From Alteromonas sp047556435 (GTDB lineage: Bacteria; Pseudomonadota; Gammaproteobacteria; Enterobacterales; Alteromonadaceae), in the NCBI RefSeq assembly GCF_047556435.1, contig NZ_CP180210.1:3162001-3226000 (forward strand): a DNA stretch of 64,000 nucleotides, written 5' to 3'. A program made the translations under genes and the position numbers. Positions 42,911 to 52,284 of the stretch are shown here, one piece after another. The first letter of the stretch is position 1, and each line of letters starts with the position of its first letter. Under the pieces are notes generated by a model. It did not search any database. It saw only the letters and a program-made list of their open reading frames with translations, and was not told where the DNA came from.

Positions 42911-45900
42911 TTACGAGGAGTGGGGCAACGCTTGGGTAACCTCAGAATAGTTCCGGGCCTTGCGACGCTGTAGCAGATAATAGAAAACCGGCGTTAGAAT
43001 CAGGCCAAACAAGGTAACGCCTATCATGCCGGCAAATACGGCAACACCCATTGCCTGACGCATTTCGGCACCGGCGCCGGTTGACAGTACCATTGGTAAT
43101 ACGCCCATGATGAATGCAAAGGATGTCATCAAAATAGGACGCAGACGAAGACGGCTTGCCTCTTTCACGGCAGACAAGGTATCCCGCCCCTGCTCTTCCA
43201 ACTCTTTCGCGAACTCTACAATTAATATGGCGTTTTTGGTTGCCAGCCCTACCAGCACAATAAGACCGATCTGCGTGAAGATGTTGTTATCCCCGCCGTA
43301 GATCCACACACCGATTAGCGCGCTGAGTAATGTCATTGGCACAATCAGAATGATTGCCAGCGGCAAACGCAGACTCTCATATTGTGCGGCCAGCACCAGA
43401 AACACCAACAACACTACCAGCGGGAAGACCACCAAAGAGGTGTTGCCGGCTAAGATTTGCTGATAAGTCAGCTCCGTCCACTCATAGGACATACCAATAG
43501 GCAGGGTTTCATCGAGAATTTGCTCTATGGCGGCTTTCGCCTGGTCAGAACTGTAGCCCGGCGCGGGTGCACCATTAATTTCAGCAGTGATATAGCCATT
43601 GTAATGCATTACCCGATCAGGGCCGGCAGTGTGCTCGACATCCAGAAACGACCCCAGTGGGATCATCTGCCCCTGATTGTTACGGATCTTGAACTGAGCG
43701 ATATCTTCTGCATTTTGCCGGTAGGGCGCATCAGCCTGCACATTCACCTGATAGGTTTGACCGAACAGGTTGAAGTCATTCACGTATACCGAACCAAGAT
43801 ACGCCTGCAAGGTAGTAAATAAACTGTCGATGTTCACCCCCTGACTGACTGCCTTATCACGATCTACATCCACATTCAGTTGCGGTACGTTCACTGTAAA
43901 GCTGGTGAAGCTGTCGGTCAGCGCCGGGTGGGCCCAGGCTTTCTGAATCACTTCCTGGGTTGCACGTTCAAGCTCACTAAAGCCAAGGTTCGCGCGGTCC
44001 TGCACCTGTAACCTGAAGCCACCAATAGTGCCCAGCCCCATCACCGGCGGCGGTGGAAATATCGCCACATACGCGCCTTTAATGCTGCCAAACTGCTGAT
44101 TCAGCTGCGCCGCTATCGCCCCTGCCGATAGCTCCGGCGAGGTTCGTTGATCAAATGGCTTTAAGGGGGTAAACAGCACACCCGAACTGGGACTATTGGT
44201 AAACCCGTTAATGTTCAGACCGGGAAACGCCACAGCATCAGACACCCCAGGGTGCTGCATCGCTATTTCCGACATCTGTCGGATCACCGCTTCAGTTCTG
44301 TCAAGGGATGCCGCATTCGGCAATTGCGCGAATGCTACCAGATACATTTTGTCCTGTGCCGGTACATAACCCGTCGGCGTTGAGGAAAACTGGAACGCTG
44401 TTAACCCCAGCAGCCCACCATAAAGCACCATGACAATCCCGCTTTTGCGAATAAGTCCACCCACGGCCCCGGTATATTGTTTCTCGCCGCGTGCAAAAAG
44501 CCGGTTAAACGGTCCGAACAACCAGCCACTTAACGCTTTATCCATCGCTCTTGTCAGCCAGTCTTTGGCATGACCATGCGGTTTCAGCAGCAGTGCGGAC
44601 AACGCCGGACTTAATGTCAGCGAGTTGATCGCGGAAATCACTGTGGAGATGGTGATCGTCAGAGCGAATTGTTTGTAAAACTGTCCTGTCAGGCCGGACA
44701 TAAACGCCGTAGGAATAAATACCGCAGCCAGAACCATCGTTGTGGCGATGATAGGACCGGTCACTTCTTTCATGGCTTGCACAGTGGCATCCACGGGTGA
44801 TTTGCCTTCAGCAATATTCCGCTCGACATTTTCCACCACCACGATGGCATCATCGACAACAATACCGATAGCCAGTACCAGGCCGAATAGTGACAGCGCA
44901 TTCAGAGAAAAGCCCATCATGTGCATGAATGCAAACGTACCTACCAGCGATACCGGTACTGCGACAAGAGGTATGACAGAGGCGCGCCACGTTTGCAGGA
45001 ACAGGACAACCACCAGCACCACCAGTAAAATGGCTTCAAGCAGGGTATTGACTACCGCTTCAATCGATCCCCGAACGAAGACGGTTGGGTCGTAAACAAT
45101 TTCGTAGTCCAGCCCCTCGGGAAAGTACTTTGATAATCTCGCCATGGTGGCGCGAACATCATCGGAGATCTGAATCGCGTTTGAGCCTGGCGCCTGAAAG
45201 ATAGGTAACGCCGCTGCTGGCCGATTATTTAATAACGAGCGCAACGTGTAATAGTCAGCCCCCAGCTCAATACGCGCCACATCACGAAGGCGCGTGATCT
45301 CGCCATTCTCGCCCGCTTTGACAATAATGTTTTCAAACTCGGATTGCTCGACCAGGCGGCCACGCACATTGATGAGTAGCTGAAAGTCGCTGTTACCGGT
45401 AGGCTGGGCCCCTAAACTGCCTGCTGCCGCCTGCTGATTTTGTGCGCGAATAGCGGTAATCACATCGCTTGGGTTCATCTGCAGGGAAGCCAGTTTGTTT
45501 GGGTCGAGCCATACCCGCATGCTGTATTCGCCCGCACCAAATAAGCGTACCTGTCCAACCCCGTTTACCCGTGCCAGCTCATCCTTAACGTTTTGCTCGG
45601 CATAGTTCGACAAATACAGCATGTCATAACGAGAATCCGGTGAGGTCAGATGCACCACCATCGTCAGGTTAGGCGATGACTTCTCTGTAACCACACCTAA
45701 GCGTTGTACTTCCTGAGGCAGTCGTGGCAACGCCCGGTTTACCCGGTTTTGCACTAAGGTAGTTGCCTCATCGGGGTTGGTGCCGATGGCGAACGTTACG
45801 GTTAACGTCATCCGTCCGTCAGACGTGGACTGCGAGGACATATAAAGCATGTTTTCCACGCCATTAATTTCATCCTCCAGCGGACTGGCTACCGTCTGGC

Positions 45901-46078
45901 CAATCACTTTCGGGTTCGCACCAGGGTAATTCGCTGTCACCACTACCGTTGGCGGGACCACCTCCGGGTATTCAGTAATCGGAAGCTGCCAGACTGCCAG
46001 CGCGCCGCCGATAAAAATCAGCAACGAGAGCACACCGGCAAATATAGGACGATGAATGAAGAACTGGGAAAGTCGCAT
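42911..46078 (-). CDS. RND multidrug efflux permease (MexF/OqxB-like)
   Basis: A 1055-residue HAE-1 permease. MRLSQFFIHRPIFAGVLSLLIF starts it, with helix-4 acids in GIVVDDAIVVVENVERN and the helix-10 Lys in GLATKNAILIVEFAKE. The insert DWLTRAMDKALSGWLFGPFNRLFARGE after helix 6 and the IFPPPPVMGLGTIGGF segment are typical of the MexF/BpeF/OqxB branch. It follows the adaptor after 2 bases. There is no outer-membrane channel gene. A MexT-like LysR regulator lies divergent upstream. Substrates (chloramphenicol- or quinolone-like compounds in homologues) are inference. Confidence 0.94.
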   Translation of the reverse strand: MRLSQFFIHRPIFAGVLSLLIFIGGALAVWQLPITEYPEVVPPTVVVTANYPGANPKVIGQTVASPLEDEINGVENMLYMSSQSTSDGRMTLTVTFAIGTNPDEATTLVQNRVNRALPRLPQEVQRLGVVTEKSSPNLTMVVHLTSPDSRYDMLYLSNYAEQNVKDELARVNGVGQVRLFGAGEYSMRVWLDPNKLASLQMNPSDVITAIRAQNQQAAAGSLGAQPTGNSDFQLLINVRGRLVEQSEFENIIVKAGENGEITRLRDVARIELGADYYTLRSLLNNRPAAALPIFQAPGSNAIQISDDVRATMARLSKYFPEGLDYEIVYDPTVFVRGSIEAVVNTLLEAILLVVLVVVLFLQTWRASVIPLVAVPVSLVGTFAFMHMMGFSLNALSLFGLVLAIGIVVDDAIVVVENVERNIAEGKSPVDATVQAMKEVTGPIIATTMVLAAVFIPTAFMSGLTGQFYKQFALTITISTVISAINSLTLSPALSALLLKPHGHAKDWLTRAMDKALSGWLFGPFNRLFARGEKQYTGAVGGLIRKSGIVMVLYGGLLGLTAFQFSSTPTGYVPAQDKMYLVAFAQLPNAASLDRTEAVIRQMSEIAMQHPGVSDAVAFPGLNINGFTNSPSSGVLFTPLKPFDQRTSPELSAGAIAAQLNQQFGSIKGAYVAIFPPPPVMGLGTIGGFRLQVQDRANLGFSELERATQEVIQKAWAHPALTDSFTSFTVNVPQLNVDVDRDKAVSQGVNIDSLFTTLQAYLGSVYVNDFNLFGQTYQVNVQADAPYRQNAEDIAQFKIRNNQGQMIPLGSFLDVEHTAGPDRVMHYNGYITAEINGAPAPGYSSDQAKAAIEQILDETLPIGMSYEWTELTYQQILAGNTSLVVFPLVVLLVFLVLAAQYESLRLPLAIILIVPMTLLSALIGVWIYGGDNNIFTQIGLIVLVGLATKNAILIVEFAKELEEQGRDTLSAVKEASRLRLRPILMTSFAFIMGVLPMVLSTGAGAEMRQAMGVAVFAGMIGVTLFGLILTPVFYYLLQRRKARNYSEVTQALPHSS

Positions 46079-46080
46079 AA

Positions 46081-47301
46081 CTACAGCTCCACGGTTGCAC
46101 GGGCGCTGTTGCGTTGAGCGACTTCGTCAAATGACGTTACCCGCTCCTGCCAGGCCATAATTTCAGACAGCGAGTCTTCTATTGCCATTGGCACCGCCGT
46201 TGGCGCAACGTTCACACCTGGTCGAATCCGCTGAAGCCCGTCTACCACGATGGTATCGCTGGGGTTAAGGCCACTTTCAATTAGTCGCAGTGTGCCCATT
46301 TTGTCTCCCAGTTTCACCGGGCGGTACTCGGCCACATTGTCTTGATTAACCACCAACACATATTTGTTGTTAAGATCGGTACCGATGGCTTTTTCAGAGA
46401 TTAATATGCCGGCTTCGCGGGTTTGTCCCGCCAGTTTGAGGTGAGCAAACATCCCTGGCAATAATGTCTCGTCGCTATTATCAAACACAGCACGAACTCT
46501 GATCGTTCCGGTATTCGCGTTCACCTGGTTATCAACAAAATTGATATTGCCCCAGAAGCGATAGTCTTCATCGTTCGCCCGACGCATTGCCACAGGCTTG
46601 GCATCCACCGCAGCACCGCCCTGGCGACTATCGGCATAGTTCAGGTAGGTTTGCTCATCTATATCAAAGTAAGCGTACAATGGTTGTGTAGAGACAATGC
46701 GCGTTAACACCGTCTGCCCGGCAGTAACATAATTACCTTCAGTAATATTAGCCCGGGAAACGCGGCCCGAAATAGGCGCCTCTACCCGCGCAAAACCGCG
46801 GTTCAGCTTTGCCAAATCCAGCGCAGCTTCAATGGCTGCTACGTTGGCACTCGCCTGCTCAGCGGCTGAGCGGCGGTTGTCCAGAATTTCCTCTGATACC
46901 GACTGTGACTCACGAAGACGAGAAACGCGCTCATGATCATGTTCAGCCAGTTTCAATTGACTTTTCGCTTGCTTAAGCTGAGCCGACAGCCTGTCAACCT
47001 CGGCCTTAAATGCGCGGTTATCAATCAGAAACAAGGTATCGCCCTGATCCACCCACTCACCCTCTTCAAAGGCTACAAACTCGATGTAGCCTGAAACCCG
47101 GGGGCGCAATTCCACATGTTCAGGTGCTTCCAGTCTTCCTGTAAAGCTATCCCATTCGGTAAGCGGTTGGGCTATCACTTCTGCAACATCCACCGGCACG
47201 GCCTGAGCACCGGCCTGCGGCGCTGCTGTAGGCTGGCCACCACATGCGGTGAGCAAAAGTGTTATCCAGACAATGATGCTAAGTCGCAATGTAAAGGTCA
47301 T
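46081..47301 (-). CDS. RND efflux periplasmic adaptor (MexE-like)
   Basis: A 406-residue membrane fusion protein. Signal peptide with lipobox LLLTAC, then the lipoyl-like half (VELRPRVSGYIEFVAFEEGEW), a coiled-coil hairpin (about 95-170) and the barrel domain with VRAVFDNSDETLLPGMFAHL. It is the first gene of the two-gene pump operon. The N-terminal Ala/Gln/Pro-rich stretch after the Cys is a normal linker. Confidence 0.93.
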   Translation of the reverse strand: MTFTLRLSIIVWITLLLTACGGQPTAAPQAGAQAVPVDVAEVIAQPLTEWDSFTGRLEAPEHVELRPRVSGYIEFVAFEEGEWVDQGDTLFLIDNRAFKAEVDRLSAQLKQAKSQLKLAEHDHERVSRLRESQSVSEEILDNRRSAAEQASANVAAIEAALDLAKLNRGFARVEAPISGRVSRANITEGNYVTAGQTVLTRIVSTQPLYAYFDIDEQTYLNYADSRQGGAAVDAKPVAMRRANDEDYRFWGNINFVDNQVNANTGTIRVRAVFDNSDETLLPGMFAHLKLAGQTREAGILISEKAIGTDLNNKYVLVVNQDNVAEYRPVKLGDKMGTLRLIESGLNPSDTIVVDGLQRIRPGVNVAPTAVPMAIEDSLSEIMAWQERVTSFDEVAQRNSARATVEL

Positions 47302-47390
47302 GGAGCTTCCTAAATTCAGATGAATAGTAATTTGATGAACGTATTATGGTTGCGACAAATGAATAAAAAAAATTATCTTTTCGTATGCAA

Positions 47391-47406
47391 TACATCACAT
47401 GATGTA
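47391..47406. promoter_or_regulatory. palindrome between the pump operon and its LysR gene
   Basis: TACATCA and TGATGTA form a perfect 7-bp inverted repeat with a 2-base centre, 70 bases before the LysR start and about 90 bases before the adaptor start. It is a good candidate operator for the divergent pair. Confidence 0.45.
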
Positions 47407-47475
47407 ATATATTGTTCCTGACGGCGTATGATGAAAATGCCGTTAGCAGACTCAAACAAGCTTCGGAGAACACGT

Positions 47476-48534
47476 ATGCGGACGCAGGATCTTAGTTTAT
47501 TAATGATATTTGACGCCATCATGACGGAGGGAGCAATTACCCGCGCCGCCGACCGTTTGGCTATGACACAGCCGGCGGTATCAAACGCGTTGTCCCGTAT
47601 GCGTGTAGCGTGGAAAGATGAGCTCTTTGTCAAAGATGGCAGAGGGATCCAGCCTACCTCTTTCGCCCGCAATTTGTGGAGTCAGATCCAGGAACCGTTG
47701 GGCCAGCTTGAGACCGCCGTCAATCCTGATGATTTTGAGCCTGCCACAGCCAGACGCACGTTTCGTATAGCCGCTACCGACAGTATGGTCGACATGGTGT
47801 GGGGGCCATTGCGCAAGATAATTGAGAAGGACGCGCCGGGGATCAATGTGTATGCGGTGCCGTACTCAACCAGAGATGCAGAAGATATGCTCAAAGATGC
47901 TGAAGCTGAACTGGCTTTTGCCAAGCAGTATCGCCAGGATAGTGTTATTCGCGCCGATCACCTGATTGATCCCCGCTGGGTTGTGGTAATGCGCCCTGAT
48001 CACCCGCTGGCAAAAGAGCAACTTACCTTAAATGAATTTGTAAATGCTGATCATCTGCTGGTGTCATTAACCGGTGATGTTACCGGACCGACCGATCAGG
48101 CATTGAATAACCTGGGGCTGAAGCGACGTGTCGCGATGTCGGTAAACCAGTTTCACAATGTGCCGTCGCTGTTAAACCAGACCAACCTGATTTGTGTTGC
48201 CCCATCCCTGGTGCTGGAGAAAGAGATTTTCTCTGGGGAGCTAGCTGTATTCGAAACCCCCGTGGAGATTTCTACATCTCCGGTATCGTTGTTGTGGCAC
48301 AAACGTCAGGACATGGACGCCGGGCTGAAGTGGGTGCGGGATCTCATTGTTAGTATTATCAGGGAACGCGTAGAGCGCCACGAGATGCTGCTATCGCAGT
48401 GTTGCCGTAAGGGATACTGCGCGGCCACGGTGAAGCGGTTCATGGAGGAGCGACACAGCGTATGTACACAAGTTGTTGCCCAGACACCAGATGATGCCCA
48501 TGCAAATATCAAAAAGGTCAAAGTGGCTTCGTAA
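47476..48534 (+). CDS. LysR-family regulator, MexT-like
   Basis: 352 residues from the ATG at 47476 with GGAG 8 bases before; an upstream in-frame start lacks a ribosome site. The winged helix (LLMIFDAIMTEGAITRAADRLAMTQPAVSNALSRMR, in parts) belongs to the NodD/LeuO/MexT branch, and the substrate-binding domain begins about residue 94 (RRTFRIAATDSMVDM). The tail after about 300 is unusually long and has CCRKGYC. Divergent from the MexEF-like pump, it is the likely activator of that operon, by analogy with MexT in Pseudomonas. Confidence 0.9.
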   Translation: MRTQDLSLLMIFDAIMTEGAITRAADRLAMTQPAVSNALSRMRVAWKDELFVKDGRGIQPTSFARNLWSQIQEPLGQLETAVNPDDFEPATARRTFRIAATDSMVDMVWGPLRKIIEKDAPGINVYAVPYSTRDAEDMLKDAEAELAFAKQYRQDSVIRADHLIDPRWVVVMRPDHPLAKEQLTLNEFVNADHLLVSLTGDVTGPTDQALNNLGLKRRVAMSVNQFHNVPSLLNQTNLICVAPSLVLEKEIFSGELAVFETPVEISTSPVSLLWHKRQDMDAGLKWVRDLIVSIIRERVERHEMLLSQCCRKGYCAATVKRFMEERHSVCTQVVAQTPDDAHANIKKVKVAS

Positions 48535-48583
48535 CGTCTCCCGCTGCTCGCCCGTCTTTATTGCCGGGTGGCGCAGCAAACAT

Positions 48584-48614
48584 AAAAAAAGCGAGGCAGT
48601 TGCCTCGCTTTTTT
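48584..48614 (-). terminator. bidirectional terminator between LysR gene and lpd
   Basis: AAAAAAAGCGAGGC, a 4-base loop and GCCTCGCTTTTTT. It serves the converging LysR gene (+) and lpd (-), whose stop lies about 20 bases away. Confidence 0.92.
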
Positions 48615-48632
48615 GTTATTCAGGTAGCTGAA

Positions 48633-50051
48633 TTACTTTTTCTTCGCTTTCGGGTTAGGCATATCGGTAATGCTACCCTCGAAGATTTCAGACGCCAGGC
48701 CGATTGACTCGTTCAGTGTTGGGTGAGCATGGATTGTCAGCGCGATATCTTCGGCATCTGCCCCCATCTCAATAGCAAGGCCAATTTCGCCCAGCATTTC
48801 GCCGGCATTGGTACCTACCATTGCACCACCGATAACGCGGCCAGAGTCTTTCTCGAAAATCATCTTGGTCAGACCGTCAGTCGCATCTGACGCAATCGCG
48901 CGGCCTGATGCAGACCATGGGAACGAGGCCGTTTCATAGTTAACGCCCTGCTCCTTCGCTTCTTTCTCAGTCAGACCTACCCATGCAACTTCTGGCTCAG
49001 TGTAAGCTACTGAAGGAATGCAGCGTGGGTCGAAGTAGTGTTTCTGACCGGAGATAACTTCTGCCGCAACGTGACCTTCGTGAACCGCTTTGTGCGCCAG
49101 CATCGGCTGACCAATGATGTCACCGATGGCATAGATATTGTCAACGTTAGTACGCAGCTGTTTGTCTACGTTGATGAAGCCTTTATCGTCAACCTTAACA
49201 CCGGCTTTGTCAGCATCCACCAGCTTACCGTTCGGACGGCGGCCAACCGCAACCAGGACTTTGTCGTAACGCACAGGCTCAGAAGGTGCTTTCTTGCCTT
49301 CAAATGTTACGTACAGGCCATCGTCTTTCGCTTCAACGTTAGTAACTTTGGTTTCCAGCATCACGTTGAACTTATCTTTATACGACTTCATGAACACTTT
49401 CATGATGTCTTTGTCTGCTGCCGGGATTAGCTGGTCCAGGAACTCAACCACGTCAATTTTAGAGCCCAGTGCTTCGTAAACAGTTCCCATTTCCAGGCCG
49501 ATGATACCACCGCCCAATACCAGCATTTTTTCCGGAATGTCTTTCATTTCCAGTGCGCCGGTAGAGTCGATAACGCGGTCATCTTCAGGGATGAACGGCA
49601 GCGTCACTGGCTCAGAACCCGCAGCGATAATCGCGTTCTCAAACGAGATAGTGGTTTTGCCATCTTTACCTTCCACTTCCAGGGTGTTCGCGCCGGTAAA
49701 CTTACCGTAACCCTGAACGTGTTTCACTTTACGCATTTTAGACATGCCAGCCAGACCTTTGGTCAGTTGGCCTACCACACCGTCTTTATATTCACGGATC
49801 TTGTCCAGATCGAATTTTGGCTCACCGAAGGTCACACCATGGTTTGCCAGGTGCTTGGCTTCCTTGATGACCTTTGCCACGTGCAACAGTGCCTTTGAAG
49901 GAATACACCCTACGTTAAGACACACCCCACCCAGTGTTTCCCTGGCATCAACAATTACGGTTTCAATGCCCAAGTCGGCAGCACGGAATGCCGCGGAGTA
50001 GCCGCCTGGTCCTGCGCCTAATACAACTAGCTGAGTTTTTATTTCGCTCAT
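48633..50051 (-). CDS. lpdA: dihydrolipoyl dehydrogenase (E3)
   Basis: 472 residues from the ATG at 50051 (MSEIKTQLVVLGAGPGGYSAAF). It reoxidises the lipoyl groups of pyruvate dehydrogenase, and of 2-oxoglutarate dehydrogenase and GcvH, with FAD and NAD. The redox pair is in GGVCLNVGCIPSKALLH. NAD site MLVLGGGIIGLEMGTVYE; dimer-interface catalytic His in HAHPTLNES. Last gene of aceE-aceF-lpd; 152 bases separate it from aceF. Confidence 0.97.
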   Translation of the reverse strand: MSEIKTQLVVLGAGPGGYSAAFRAADLGIETVIVDARETLGGVCLNVGCIPSKALLHVAKVIKEAKHLANHGVTFGEPKFDLDKIREYKDGVVGQLTKGLAGMSKMRKVKHVQGYGKFTGANTLEVEGKDGKTTISFENAIIAAGSEPVTLPFIPEDDRVIDSTGALEMKDIPEKMLVLGGGIIGLEMGTVYEALGSKIDVVEFLDQLIPAADKDIMKVFMKSYKDKFNVMLETKVTNVEAKDDGLYVTFEGKKAPSEPVRYDKVLVAVGRRPNGKLVDADKAGVKVDDKGFINVDKQLRTNVDNIYAIGDIIGQPMLAHKAVHEGHVAAEVISGQKHYFDPRCIPSVAYTEPEVAWVGLTEKEAKEQGVNYETASFPWSASGRAIASDATDGLTKMIFEKDSGRVIGGAMVGTNAGEMLGEIGLAIEMGADAEDIALTIHAHPTLNESIGLASEIFEGSITDMPNPKAKKK

Positions 50052-50203
50052 CGTGACCTCAAATTCTGTCCAAAATAGTAAATATGCGTAAAACGCCCGA
50101 ATTTTAACTACCGGCAATAAGCCATGTAAAGCAAAGTTGGCCTAATTACCTGAAAAAACGGCGTAAAGGGGAATGTGTTCATTCCCCCGCCGCGATTGCT
50201 GGT

Positions 50204-52264
50204 TTACAGCAGCATCTGACGTAAGTCTTCAAGTACTGTCTTAAGATGTACAGCAAACCTCGCCGCCACCGCGCCGTCAATAACACGATGGTCGTATGAC
50301 AATGACATGGGGACCATCAGGCGCGGTTCAAACTCTTTCCCGTTCCATTTTGGTTTCATGTCGCTTTTTGATACACCCAGAATAGCCACATCTGGCGCAT
50401 TCACAATCGGTGTAAACGCGGTGCCGCCGATACCACCTAAACTTGAGATGGTAAAGCAGCTACCTTGCATATCGGCCGCTTTTAGCTTGCCATCGCGCGC
50501 TTTGGCACTGATTTCCATCAGCTCACGTGAGATATCCATGATGCCTTTTTTATCCACATCGCGGACAACAGGCACTACCAGGCCTCCCGGCGTATCTACT
50601 GCAATACCTATATGGTAGTACTTTTTCTCAATTAAAGATTCACCGGTCTCAGAAAGTGATGAATTAAATACAGGATACGCCTTAAGTGCATCAGCAACCG
50701 CTTTCATCATGAATACCAGCGGCGTAATTTTCACGCCCAGCTTACGCTTTTCTGCTATCGCGTTCTGATCTTTACGGAACTGCTCCAGCTCAGTGATATC
50801 CGCTTCTTCAAACTGCGTGACGTGCGGGATGGTTACCCAGTTGCGGTGCAGGTTCGGGCCAGAGATCTTCTGAATACGGGTAAGCGGCTTTTCTTCCACT
50901 TCTCCGAATTTAGAGAAATCTACCTTCGGTGGAGGAATGACTTGCAGACCACCACCTTCGGTATTGCCACCCACTGCGCCGGCTGTGGCTTTCGGACGCG
51001 AAAGCTCGTACTTCACGTAGCTTTGCACGTCTTCTTTTAAGATACGATCCTTACGGCCAGAGCCATTGACCTGTGTCAGATCCACACCAAACTCACGTGC
51101 CAGTCGGCGTACAGAAGGTGATGCGTGAACCTTACCGGACTTTTGCTTTTCACCCGCAGACGGATGATGCGGTACCGGTGGACGCTTAGGACGGTTGCTG
51201 TTCTGAGCGGCTGACTGCTGTTGCGGCTTCTCTTCTTGCTTCGACTCAGGCTTGCTGTCGTCTTTAGACTCAGTCTTGCTCTCTTTCTTCGGTGCTGCGC
51301 CTTTTACTTTCAGCATCAGCACTGAAGAACCTTCAGACACCTTGTCGCCCTGTTTTACCAGCAACTTGGTAACCGTACCGGCTTTCGGTGACGGTACATC
51401 CATCGTGGCTTTATCGGTTTCAAGGGTTATCAGGCCATCTTCTGCTTCAATGGTATCGCCTTCAGAAACCAGGATTTCGATCACGTCAACATCAGCGTCA
51501 TCACCGATATCCGGTACCTTCACTTCGATTTCTTCTTCAGCGCCTTCGTCTGCACTGTCAGCGTCATCGCTGCTATCTTCAGATTGCGATGATTGCTGAG
51601 CAGGGGCGTCGTCCGAGCCAGAGTTATCAGCGGCAGAGGCATCGTCGCCACCCTCGCCTTCAATCTCCAGCGTCAGTACCAGTGAGCCTTCACTCACCTT
51701 ATCGCCTTCTTTTACCGACACGCTTACCACTTTACCGGCATGGGGTGACGGCACATCCATGGTGGCTTTATCGGTTTCAAGCGTGATCAGACCATCTTCT
51801 TTTGCTACCGTGTCACCTTCTGACACCAGCACTTCGATAACATCCACTTCGGATTCATCGCCGATATCAGGCACTTTCACTTCAACGGTTTTGCTGCCGC
51901 CTTTCGAGCCACCTGAGGCAGGTTTTTCTTCCTGTTTCGGTGCCTCTGATTTTGATTCCGCTTTCTCTTCTTTAGCTGGTTCTTCTTGCTCTTCAGAACC
52001 GCTGTCATCGGAATCATCAGCTTCACCGGCAGCAGCCAGCTTTGCAAGCAAATCGCCTTCAGAAATTTTGTCGCCAACTTTTACCGAAAGTTCTTTAACT
52101 TTCCCTGCAAACGGCGCGGGAATGTCCATGCTGGCCTTGTCACTTTCTACCGTGACCAGGGCATCTTCAGCTTCAACGTCATCGCCTTCTGCTACGCACA
52201 GTTCGATGACTTCAACTTCGTCTTCCCCGAGATCGGGTACTAATACGTCTTTGATATCTGACAT
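50204..52264 (-). CDS. aceF: pyruvate dehydrogenase E2, three lipoyl domains
   Basis: 686 residues. It transfers acetyl groups from E1 to CoA at the core of the pyruvate dehydrogenase complex. Three lipoyl domains each carry a lipoylated Lys: ESDKASMD (Lys43) and two ETDKATMD motifs near 165 and 285. The linkers between them are very acidic with Ser/Glu/Asp runs. A peripheral-subunit domain (ASPSVRRLAREFGVDL) and the catalytic acetyltransferase core follow, with SYDHRVIDGA holding the catalytic His. The three-lipoyl form is as in E. coli. Confidence 0.97.
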   Translation of the reverse strand: MSDIKDVLVPDLGEDEVEVIELCVAEGDDVEAEDALVTVESDKASMDIPAPFAGKVKELSVKVGDKISEGDLLAKLAAAGEADDSDDSGSEEQEEPAKEEKAESKSEAPKQEEKPASGGSKGGSKTVEVKVPDIGDESEVDVIEVLVSEGDTVAKEDGLITLETDKATMDVPSPHAGKVVSVSVKEGDKVSEGSLVLTLEIEGEGGDDASAADNSGSDDAPAQQSSQSEDSSDDADSADEGAEEEIEVKVPDIGDDADVDVIEILVSEGDTIEAEDGLITLETDKATMDVPSPKAGTVTKLLVKQGDKVSEGSSVLMLKVKGAAPKKESKTESKDDSKPESKQEEKPQQQSAAQNSNRPKRPPVPHHPSAGEKQKSGKVHASPSVRRLAREFGVDLTQVNGSGRKDRILKEDVQSYVKYELSRPKATAGAVGGNTEGGGLQVIPPPKVDFSKFGEVEEKPLTRIQKISGPNLHRNWVTIPHVTQFEEADITELEQFRKDQNAIAEKRKLGVKITPLVFMMKAVADALKAYPVFNSSLSETGESLIEKKYYHIGIAVDTPGGLVVPVVRDVDKKGIMDISRELMEISAKARDGKLKAADMQGSCFTISSLGGIGGTAFTPIVNAPDVAILGVSKSDMKPKWNGKEFEPRLMVPMSLSYDHRVIDGAVAARFAVHLKTVLEDLRQMLL

Positions 52265-52284
52265 GTTACTTAGTCTCCCTGAAC

